From assembly GCA_937873255.1 (NCBI GenBank), contig CALMVM010000510.1:1-7722 (forward strand): DNA of 7,722 nt. The letters are read 5' to 3'. Below, piece after piece: positions 1-5,140 of the stretch. This DNA is from an uncultured Verrucomicrobiota bacterium. GTDB taxonomy: Bacteria > Verrucomicrobiota > Verrucomicrobiia > Chthoniobacterales > SZAS-18. Each line of letters opens with the position of its first letter. The stretch's first letter is position 1. A program made the translations under genes and the position numbers. The notes under the pieces were generated by a model. That model was not told where the DNA came from. It ran no database searches and saw only the letters and a list, made by a program, of their open reading frames with translations.

Positions 1-337
1 CCGCCGCGAACGTCCCCACCCACACCCCCGTCACGCTCGCCACGACGAACGCCACCGCCCCCAGCGTCAACGAGACGGGCATCGTTTGCCGCAGGATTTC
101 GGCGACGGAGCGGTTCAGGTATTGCGTGGAAATGCGCAGGTCGCCGTGCAGCAAATCCCCCAGGTAAGACCCGTACTGCTGCAACAGCGAACCCGCCCCG
201 CCGAGGGTGTTCCGCCCGCCTTCGCCGAGACCGAGGCGAGCGGCGAAAGATTCGACCCACGCGCGGCCTTCGCGGCCGTCGAGGTGGTATGGAGCGCGGG
301 AAGACGGACGATGATCGTTGAACCCGAAAAACGAAAG
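1..337 (-). CDS. ABC transporter permease, OppB/DppB type, partial (runs off left edge; 5' end abnormal)
   Basis: Read on the minus strand, this frame encodes a segment typical of the N-terminal third of peptide-type ABC permeases: a QQYGSYLGDLLHGDLRIS stretch (the conserved GDL region), then a short amphipathic part (SVAEILRQTMPVSLTLG), then a hydrophobic helix ending near position 2. In this family the protein is an inner-membrane subunit that imports oligopeptides or related solutes with OppC, OppD/F and a binding protein. The frame is open from a stop at 340-338, but it has no ATG or GTG. The only standard initiator is TTG at 184-182, which would remove the conserved part before QQYG. The first transmembrane helix and PG-P motif expected about 60-70 residues upstream are absent, and I see no hydrophobic segment in the other minus frames. 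The gene could be 5'-truncated, decayed, or mis-sequenced. The family call is good; the left boundary is the window edge and the right boundary is uncertain. Confidence 0.68.
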
Positions 338-388
338 TCAAAATCCGCGCCGACCGCACAACCGTTCATCTCGCCTCATCCTCCGGAC

Positions 389-420
389 TTTTGCATTTTG
401 CATTTTGCCTTTTGCCTTTA
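389..420. repeat. Short AT-rich tandem heptamer repeat
   Basis: Four consecutive 7-nt units occur here: TTTTGCA twice, then TTTTGCC twice, followed by TTTA. The tract is far more AT-rich than its surroundings. It lies in the 97-nt gap between the truncated permease and the DUF3467 gene and ends 14 nt before the DUF3467 start. It creates artificial Phe/Leu-rich ends in overlapping frames. The function is unknown; it may simply be a slippage repeat or part of the divergent promoter region. Confidence 0.7.
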
Positions 421-434
421 AGCTGCCCCGCCTT

Positions 435-785
435 ATGAATACCCCGCCGCCCGTTCCCAACAATCCGCCCGCCGACAACACCGTCCTCCAGAAGATCAAT
501 TCGGAGAAGGCTCAAATTAGTTACGCCAATTTCTGCCGGGGCACGCTGACGCCCGAGGAAGTGATCCTCGACCTCGGCTTCAACACGAACGCCTTTGGCG
601 TCAAGGTGCTCGACGAGGATCTTCTCATCACCAACCGCGTCGTGATGAGCGTGCCGACCGCCAAGCGGCTCCTGATGCTGCTGGGCGACATGGTGCGCCA
701 GCACGAGAACAACTTCGGCGAGGTGGACGTGGATTTCCGCCGCCGCCTCAAGAACCAGCCGCCGCCCAGCCCGACGGTGGGTTGA
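435..785 (+). CDS. DUF3467 family protein
   Basis: A 116-residue cytoplasmic protein with no signal peptide or membrane segment. Residues about 26-104 match the DUF3467 pattern that I recognise: an ISYANFCRGTLTPEEVILDLGFN block near residues 28-50, then ITNRVVMSVPTAKRLL (65-80), then an amphipathic helix and an FGEVDVD motif (94-100). The biochemical function of the family is not known. The first 15 residues and the last 10 are proline-rich and probably disordered. I chose the ATG at 435 because the longer frame from 318 would run through the AT-rich heptamer repeat and give an implausible leader. No clear Shine-Dalgarno sequence precedes it. It stands alone on the plus strand, divergent from the permease remnant and convergent with the small secreted protein gene. 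Confidence 0.9.
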   Translation: MNTPPPVPNNPPADNTVLQKINSEKAQISYANFCRGTLTPEEVILDLGFNTNAFGVKVLDEDLLITNRVVMSVPTAKRLLMLLGDMVRQHENNFGEVDVDFRRRLKNQPPPSPTVG

Positions 786-805
786 TCTCCCGTTTGCCAA
801 CAACG

Positions 806-838
806 AAAAAGGCAGGCGAGCATCACGCTCCGCCTGCC
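806..838 (-). terminator. Intrinsic terminator after the small secreted protein gene (possibly bidirectional)
   Basis: GGCAGGCG at 811-818 pairs with CGCCTGCC at 831-838 (8 bp). Above it a further 3 bp (AGC 819-821 with GCT 827-829) form around a one-base bulge, leaving a 5-nt loop. On the minus strand the hairpin is followed directly by TTTTT (complement of 810-806), the classic intrinsic terminator layout. It lies 28 nt beyond the stop of the 1163-867 gene. On the plus strand it is followed only by CTTG, so termination of the DUF3467 transcript here would be weaker. Confidence 0.8.
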
Positions 839-866
839 CTTGACATTCACTCCGGCGAGGGTCCGG

Positions 867-1163
867 TCAGAAGCTGATGATGATGCCGCCCGGGCTGTCG
901 TAGTAGCTACCGCCCTCATACCAATAGCGGCGGCCATGGTAGCGACGGTAGTAACCACGGTGACGATGTCGGCGGTATCCGCGCCCGTCATACCGACCAC
1001 GGTCGCGGCCACCCTGGTATTCATGGCGATCCCGTCCGCGACGATCGTCGCGGTCACGCGCCTGCGCGGAGGGCGCGGCGAACATGCCGAGCAAAAGCAG
1101 AAGCGGCAAAACCAGGATGAGCAACCTGCCTGTCATGGATTTCTTGAGGGAATTTGTAGTCAT
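867..1163 (-). CDS. Small secreted Arg/Gly/Tyr-rich protein of unknown function
   Basis: A 98-residue protein with an obvious Sec signal peptide: basic N-terminus with KK at 7-8, a very hydrophobic core at about 14-29 (LLILVLPLLLLLGMF), and a likely signal peptidase I site after SAQA (36). The mature part of about 62 residues is highly biased, with roughly 18 Arg, 12 Gly and 10 Tyr, several Asp and His, no Cys, and a hydrophobic tail ending GGIIISF. It would be strongly basic and probably disordered outside the cytoplasm or in the envelope. No named domain is recognised. The ATG at 1163 gives the full signal peptide; an internal Met at residue 10 would also keep the hydrophobic core. It follows hemL on the same strand after an 80-nt gap that contains a possible -10 box, and a good terminator follows it, so it is probably a separate transcript. 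Confidence 0.8.
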   Translation of the reverse strand: MTTNSLKKSMTGRLLILVLPLLLLLGMFAAPSAQARDRDDRRGRDRHEYQGGRDRGRYDGRGYRRHRHRGYYRRYHGRRYWYEGGSYYDSPGGIIISF

Positions 1164-1191
1164 GTTAGTACAAAGCCAATTTGTTGTGAAT

Positions 1192-1218
1192 CCGGCTCGA
1201 CTAGTATACGCTAGCCGG
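1192..1218 (-). promoter_or_regulatory. Possible -10 box inside a short inverted repeat, upstream of the small secreted protein gene
   Basis: On the minus strand TATACT (1208-1203) matches the sigma-70 -10 consensus at five of six positions and would place a transcript start about 33 nt before the ATG at 1163. No convincing -35 lies at 16-18 nt; a TTGAAG occurs at about 22 nt, which is too far. The box sits in the loop of a 6-bp inverted repeat, CCGGCT at 1192-1197 and AGCCGG at 1213-1218. The repeat could be an operator, or a weak hemL 3' hairpin, although it has no T-tract. Confidence 0.35.
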
Positions 1219-1243
1219 GTGTCGCTCGGCCTTCAATTTCGGA

Positions 1244-2542
1244 TCAGGCCGCCAGCGCCCGCGCCGTCACCTCGCCGGTGCGCGCCATGTCGGCGCCGGT
1301 GTGGGCGGTGGAGATGAATCCCGCCTCGAACTGCGACGGCGCGAAGTACACCCCGCCGTCGAGGCACGCGTGGAAAAACCGCGCGAACGCCTGCCGGTCG
1401 CTGCGTTGCGCGGTCGCCAGGTCGTACACCTCGCCGTCCGTGAAAAACAGGCAGAACATCGACCCGATGCGGTGGAGCGAATATCGTTTTCCCACCTTCT
1501 TCAGGGTCGCCCGCACGGCGTCCTCGAACGCCGCGCCGATTTCCTCCAGCCGCGCCCACGCGTTCGTGCGTGCGAGTTCGCGCAACTGCGCCAGTCCCGC
1601 CGCCATGGCGAGGGGGTTGCCCGACAATGTACCAGCCTGGTAGACGGGGCCGTCCGGCGAGAGTTGGTCCATGATTTCCGCCCTCCCGCCGAACGCGCCG
1701 ACGGGCAGCCCGCCGCCAATCACCTTGCCCAGCGCGGTCAGGTCCGGCGTGATGCCGTAGATTTCCTGCGCGCCGCCGCGCGCGACGCGGAAACCGGTCA
1801 TCACCTCATCGAAGATCAGCAGCGCGCCGTGCTGCGTGCAGAGTTCGCGCAACGTTTCCAGGAAACCCGGCCGCGCGAAGTACAATCCGGCGTTGGCCGG
1901 GATCGGCTCCAGAATGACGGCCGCGATCTGCGCGCCCTCCCTGGCGAACGCCGCGCGCACCGCCGCCTCGTCGTTGAAGGGCAGCGTGAGCGTCAGCTCC
2001 GCCAACGCCGCCGGCACGCCCGCGCTGTCGGGCCGACCGTGGGTCAGCGCGCCGCTGCCGGCCTTGACCAACAGCGCATCGACGTGCCCGTGGTAGCAGC
2101 CCTCGAATTTGATGATCCGGTCGCGCCCGGTGAAACCACGCGCCAGCCGCACGCAGCTCATCGTCGCTTCCGTGCCGCTGTTGACCAGCCGCACCTTTTT
2201 GATCGACGGCACCCATTCGCAAATCGTGCGGGCCATCTCGACCTCGTCGGGGTTGGGGATGCCGAAGGAGAGGCCCCGCCCCGCCGCCGCGCGCACCGCC
2301 TCGACGACGACACTCGGCGCGTGCCCGAGGATCGCCGGTCCCCACGTGCCGACGAAGTCGACATATTCGCGCCCGTCCGAGTCGTAGATGTGTGCCGCCT
2401 CCGCGCGCGTGACGAAGAAGGGCTCTCCGCCCACGCCGCGAAACGCGCGCACGGGCGAGTTGACCCCGCCGGGGATGAACCGTTTCGCGCGGGCAAATAA
2501 TTCGGCGGACTGCGGGCGGAGTGTGGGATCGGGTGTCGTCAC
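1244..2542 (-). CDS. hemL: Glutamate-1-semialdehyde 2,1-aminomutase (EC 5.4.3.8)
   Basis: A 432-residue, PLP-dependent class III aminotransferase-fold enzyme of normal family length. It converts glutamate-1-semialdehyde to 5-aminolevulinate, the committed precursor of heme and other tetrapyrroles in the C5 pathway, in the cytosol. Visible hallmarks are the N-terminal FIPGGVNSPVRAF (22-34), NSGTEA (121-126, phosphate binding), FEGCYHGH (146-153), FDEVMTGFR (244-252, with Asp245 for the pyridine nitrogen), the Schiff-base lysine in LGKVIGGGLP (Lys273), and YQAGTLSGNP (301-310). The start is GTG at 2542: the only codons between it and an in-frame TAA are two sense codons, and no later Met precedes the conserved block. 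No Shine-Dalgarno sequence is seen. It lies 6 nt after the putative lipoprotein gene, so translation is probably coupled. No glutamyl-tRNA reductase gene is in the window. Confidence 0.97.
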   Translation of the reverse strand: MTTPDPTLRPQSAELFARAKRFIPGGVNSPVRAFRGVGGEPFFVTRAEAAHIYDSDGREYVDFVGTWGPAILGHAPSVVVEAVRAAAGRGLSFGIPNPDEVEMARTICEWVPSIKKVRLVNSGTEATMSCVRLARGFTGRDRIIKFEGCYHGHVDALLVKAGSGALTHGRPDSAGVPAALAELTLTLPFNDEAAVRAAFAREGAQIAAVILEPIPANAGLYFARPGFLETLRELCTQHGALLIFDEVMTGFRVARGGAQEIYGITPDLTALGKVIGGGLPVGAFGGRAEIMDQLSPDGPVYQAGTLSGNPLAMAAGLAQLRELARTNAWARLEEIGAAFEDAVRATLKKVGKRYSLHRIGSMFCLFFTDGEVYDLATAQRSDRQAFARFFHACLDGGVYFAPSQFEAGFISTAHTGADMARTGEVTARALAA

Positions 2543-2548
2543 AGAAAT

Positions 2549-2872
2549 TTAAGCGTTCGGTCGGGAACGGAGATGCCGGATGATTGCCCGATTATACGCT
2601 TGGGCGTAATCGACCGCCTCCGAAACATGCGGATCAGTACAACCCATCGGCAGGCTACGGTCCCGTGGCAAATGCTCGACCAAATGATGGTCTCCGGGCG
2701 TGACGCCGACTTCGGACGCACCTCTCCCGCCAGCGAGATAGATTTTCATGTGGTCGGAAGCGATGTCGCGTCGCGCCTCTCGTTCCGCCGCCTGCGGCGA
2801 GTAGCGGCCGACGAACGGCGTCGAAGCACAAGATGCGCACAAAGTAGCCAGCAGGATCGCCAAGTGTTTCAT
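2549..2872 (-). CDS. Small putative lipoprotein or secreted protein, unknown function
   Basis: A 107-residue protein. The N-terminus MKHLAILLATLCASCAST has a Lys/His head and a short hydrophobic core. Cys15 preceded by CAS could be a non-ideal lipobox; cleavage by signal peptidase I is the alternative. The mature part (about residues 20-107) is polar, starts with an acidic and basic helix-like stretch (QAAEREARRDIASDHMKIY, 27-45), and contains HH at 62-63. I do not recognise the family. AGG overlapping the reductase stop codon, 8 nt before the ATG, is the clearest Shine-Dalgarno-like sequence in the window. The gene lies 9 nt after the aldo/keto reductase and 6 nt before hemL, in the same reading frame as hemL, so it is probably the middle gene of a three-gene operon. 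The signal sequence, spacing and ribosome site support it being real. Confidence 0.72.
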   Translation of the reverse strand: MKHLAILLATLCASCASTPFVGRYSPQAAEREARRDIASDHMKIYLAGGRGASEVGVTPGDHHLVEHLPRDRSLPMGCTDPHVSEAVDYAQAYNRAIIRHLRSRPNA

Positions 2873-2881
2873 GTAATTTAC

Positions 2882-3814
2882 CTATGGCACCCGCTCGCCG
2901 CGCGCGGCTTCCAATAGCTTGTACCAAGTCACGCGACTCAGTTCGACCGCGTCGGCCTTCGTCAAGTCGCGGATGCGAGCCTCGTTCGCGCTGCCCACGA
3001 TGGGGATGATCCCCGCCGGATGCTTGAGCAACCACGCCAGCGCGACGCTCGTGCGGTCCGTGCCGTATTCGGTCGCCGTTTCGTCCAGCGCCGCGAGCAA
3101 TTTCTTGCGCGGTTCGCCGTCGGCTTCCGCACCGGTTGCCAGCTTGCCGCGATCCAGCGGACTCCACGCCAGCGGGGTGATGCCGTGTTCGAGACATTGG
3201 TCGAGCGTGCCGTCCGTGAAACAATCCAGCCGCCCGAGATGGATCTCCACCTGGTTGACCTGAAGCGGGAGGGACAACGCCTTTTGCACAGTCGTCAGCA
3301 GCGTCGGACGGAAATTGCTCACGCCGAATTCCCGCACCTTGCCCGCGTCGCGCAGTTCCGTGAACGCCCGAGCGATTTCCTCCGGATTCGCCAGGTAGTC
3401 GGGCCGATGGAGCTGGAGAAGGTCGATGGTCTCAATGCCGAGGCGCGCCAACGAGCCCTCCACCGAGCGAATGATATGCTCGTACGAAAAATCGTACCGC
3501 GCGGGGTCGCCGGGGTTCGGCTGATCGGCGAACCAGATGCCGCACTTCGTGGCGATGACCATTTGTTCGCGCCAGCCGGGATGCAGCTTCAGCGCGCGGC
3601 CGAAGATCGTCTCGCAGGTCGTGTCGCCGTAAATATTGGCGTGGTCGAAGAAATTGTAGCCGGCGTCGAAGGCGGCTTCGACGAGGCGGATGCCGTTGCG
3701 GATGGCATCCTCGTGGAGGTCGGCGCGTTTCCACACGCCCCCGCTGATGCGCATGCAGCCGTAGGCGAGGCGGGTGACTTGGAATTCGGTGCGGCCGAGA
3801 CGTTGGGTTTTCAT
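2882..3814 (-). CDS. ydhF: Aldo/keto reductase, YdhF-type oxidoreductase
   Basis: A 310-residue soluble NADPH-dependent aldo/keto reductase with a TIM-barrel fold. The catalytic tetrad is visible: Asp57 and Tyr62 in DHANIYG, Lys90 in IATKCGIW, and His136 in LLQLHRPDYL. Other matches are GVSNF (164-168), NQVEIHLG (187-194), PLAWSPL (214-220) and the C-terminal cofactor loop PIVGSANEARIRD (271-283). The sequence resembles E. coli YdhF (COG4989) over its length, including the CE-FG-ALKL and TW-KLLEAARG--VP segments. The physiological substrate of this subfamily is not known. I took the ATG at 3814, where homology begins; the upstream open frame would extend across the divergent gene and is not credible. 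It is first in a likely operon with the small lipoprotein and hemL. A 7-bp inverted repeat lies in the 72-nt divergent promoter region. Confidence 0.93.
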   Translation of the reverse strand: MKTQRLGRTEFQVTRLAYGCMRISGGVWKRADLHEDAIRNGIRLVEAAFDAGYNFFDHANIYGDTTCETIFGRALKLHPGWREQMVIATKCGIWFADQPNPGDPARYDFSYEHIIRSVEGSLARLGIETIDLLQLHRPDYLANPEEIARAFTELRDAGKVREFGVSNFRPTLLTTVQKALSLPLQVNQVEIHLGRLDCFTDGTLDQCLEHGITPLAWSPLDRGKLATGAEADGEPRKKLLAALDETATEYGTDRTSVALAWLLKHPAGIIPIVGSANEARIRDLTKADAVELSRVTWYKLLEAARGERVP

Positions 3815-3824
3815 GAGGCGGAAA

Positions 3825-3854
3825 CGCGGAATGCCAGATAAAGTCCATTCCGTG
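3825..3854. promoter_or_regulatory. Candidate operator (inverted repeat) in the divergent promoter region
   Basis: CGGAATG at 3827-3833 and CATTCCG at 3846-3852 form a perfect 7-bp inverted repeat with a 12-nt spacer; one mismatch further out, the C at 3825 and the G at 3854 also correspond. It is roughly in the middle of the 72 nt between the starts of the reductase and the secreted protein gene. The spacing suits a dimeric repressor controlling both directions, but no regulator gene is in the window. The spacer holds an AT-rich GATAAA that might be part of a -10 box. Confidence 0.4.
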
Positions 3855-3886
3855 CAATCCGCAACCGGCGATCCGCCTTCCTTTGC

Positions 3887-4840
3887 ATGAAACCGGCCTT
3901 CCTCGTTTCGCTGACGCTCTGCGCGGCAGCCGTGCTGTTCGCGCAGCCGCCCGCCGCGACGCCGGAACTCGGCGTGGGCGCACGCTTGCACGGACGGGCC
4001 GTGTTGCCCGCCGACAATCCGTGGAATCAGGACATCTCCCGCGCCCCGGTGGACCCGGATTCCGCCACGCTCATCGCCAGCATCGGGGCGGATAAAGGGC
4101 TCCACCCGGACTTCGGTACGACGTGTCGCGGCGCGCCCCTCGGCATCCCGTACGTGGTGATCGACTCGGCCACGACGCCGGATGCGGCAGTGACTTTTCA
4201 GTACAACGAAGAGAGTGACCCGGGGCCGTATCCCCTCCCGCCGGACGCGCCGGTGGAAGGTGGCGCGCAGGCGGGCGGCGACCGGCACGTCATCGTGGTG
4301 GATCGCGCGAAGTGGCGGCTCTACGAATTGTTCGACGTGCATCCCGACCCCGGCGGCAAAAGCTGGCGGGCGGGTTCCGGCGCGGTGTTCGACCTCGGCT
4401 CCAACGCGTTGCGCCCCGCCGGCTGGACCTCCGCCGACGCCGCCGGGCTGCCGATCTTTCCCGGCTTGGTGCGTTACGAAGAAGCGGTGGAAATCGGTGT
4501 GATCCGGCACGCGCTGCGGTTCACGTGTGCGCGAACGCGGCGGGCGTACGTCGCACCGGCGCGACATTCCGCCAGCGAGAACTCCAACCCGCGCCTGCCG
4601 CCGATGGCGATGCGCGTGCGGCTGCGGGCGGATTTCGATGTTTCGGGGTTCCCGCCGGCCGCGCGGACGATCCTGACAGCATTGAAAACCTACGGCATGA
4701 TCCTCGCCGACAACGGTTCGGACTGGTACATCAGCGGGTCGCCCGACGCGCGCTGGGACGACGATGCGCTCGGGACCTTGCGGCGGGTGAAGGGCAGCGA
4801 TTTCGAGGTCGTGAAGATGGGTCCCGTCGTCACAAGGTAG
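3887..4840 (+). CDS. Conserved secreted protein of unknown function
   Basis: A 317-residue protein with a Sec signal peptide (Lys2, hydrophobic core at about 4-18, likely cleavage near AQ at 19-20). No internal membrane helix is seen. I recognise the pattern as a hypothetical protein found in several environmental phyla: NPWNQDIS (44-51), a YNEESDPGPYPLPPDAPVEGG block (106-126), RHVIVVDR (133-140) followed by LYELFD, GSNALRPAGWTSADAAGLPI (171-190), RHALRFT (207-213), YVAPARHSAS (221-230), and GMILADNGSDWYISGSPDARWDDD near the C-terminus (270-293). No named catalytic domain is known to me; the dense Asp/His/Trp motifs suggest a conserved carbohydrate- or ligand-binding or enzymatic surface, which is inference. 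The ATG at 3887 directly starts the signal peptide; no Shine-Dalgarno sequence is seen. It is divergent from the reductase operon and is followed by the inverted-repeat element. Confidence 0.9.
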   Translation: MKPAFLVSLTLCAAAVLFAQPPAATPELGVGARLHGRAVLPADNPWNQDISRAPVDPDSATLIASIGADKGLHPDFGTTCRGAPLGIPYVVIDSATTPDAAVTFQYNEESDPGPYPLPPDAPVEGGAQAGGDRHVIVVDRAKWRLYELFDVHPDPGGKSWRAGSGAVFDLGSNALRPAGWTSADAAGLPIFPGLVRYEEAVEIGVIRHALRFTCARTRRAYVAPARHSASENSNPRLPPMAMRVRLRADFDVSGFPPAARTILTALKTYGMILADNGSDWYISGSPDARWDDDALGTLRRVKGSDFEVVKMGPVVTR

Positions 4841-4894
4841 AGTTGTCCCGAAGAGATGCCGCTGCTTCGTGATGATTTAGCCGTGCGCGTAATC

Positions 4895-5094
4895 CTCACT
4901 TCTTCTCTGTCATCCAGAGGCGAGTGCCAAGAGCCCCAGGACCACCCCCCAGGGGAATAGCATTACAAGCACTAGCACCCAGACCCCACTGGTTGCCCTT
5001 TTGCTCTGGTCAACCGCCGCCGGCACGCGTGTACGTTGCGGCGAGGTCCTTCGGCTCGTTGCACTCACCTCTGGATGACAGACAAAAAAGTGAG
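4895..5094. repeat. Large structured inverted-repeat element in the intergenic region, MITE- or REP-like
   Basis: The 300 bp from 4841 to 5140 contain no gene. Their core is a long imperfect inverted repeat: 4906-4943 corresponds to the reverse complement of 5045-5082, 33 of 38 positions matching, including an unbroken 15-nt match (4906-4920). With a one-base gap the symmetry continues outward to CTCACTT (4895-4901) and AAGTGAG (5088-5094). The loop of about 100 nt can form two smaller hairpins: GGTTG 4991-4995 with CAACC 5011-5015, and CGCCGC 5015-5020 with GCGGCG 5038-5043; these share one base. The arm carries GTCATCCAGAGG and AGGTCCTTCGGCTCG motifs, which resemble dispersed intergenic repeats common in environmental genomes. 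No transposase is encoded. A mobile repeat or a structured RNA are both possible. Confidence 0.65.
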
Positions 5095-5119
5095 CCCGTG
5101 AACGAGTTGGTACGGCTCA
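5084..5119 (-). terminator. Intrinsic terminator of the dioxygenase / PLP enzyme / DUF4385 operon
   Basis: On the minus strand TGAGCC (5119-5114) plus GT (5113-5112) pairs with AC (5099-5098) and GGCTCA (5096-5091) around a single bulged base. The hairpin is followed by C and then TTTTTT (complement of 5089-5084). It starts 21 nt after the DUF4385 stop codon. Its T-tract lies in the outermost arm of the inverted-repeat element. On the plus strand it is followed by AAAAG, so it works in one direction only. Confidence 0.75.
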
Positions 5120-5140
5120 AAAGTTACGAAAAGCAGTGTA

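Noticed and set aside
86..421. 111-codon plus-strand frame over the left edge
   Set aside because: It overlaps the permease coding segment in antisense and ends in the AT-rich heptamer repeat; there is no domain support.
318..434. Longer start for the DUF3467 protein
   Set aside because: The added 39 residues translate the heptamer repeat (FAFCILPFAF) and lie outside the conserved domain.
840..1214. 124-codon plus-strand frame opposite the small secreted protein
   Set aside because: The opposite strand has a convincing signal peptide, terminator and stop placement; this frame reads as its shadow.
1301..2500. 399-codon open frame on the plus strand
   Set aside because: It is antisense to hemL, with no recognisable domain and a biased Arg/Ala/Gln composition.
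2573..2917. 114-codon plus-strand frame opposite the putative lipoprotein
   Set aside because: The minus-strand gene has a signal sequence, operon spacing and a ribosome site; the plus frame has none of these.
3020..3841. 273-codon open frame on the plus strand
   Set aside because: It is antisense to the aldo/keto reductase and carries no domain signal.
3815..4567. N-terminal extension of the aldo/keto reductase frame to 561 residues
   Set aside because: The extension is antisense to the secreted protein gene, has shadow-type composition, and reductase homology starts exactly at the internal ATG at 3814.
4895..5094. tRNA gene or CRISPR array as the explanation for the intergenic structure
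   Set aside because: No anticodon-arm and T-arm consensus is seen and there are no regularly spaced direct repeats; the symmetry is a single inverted pair.
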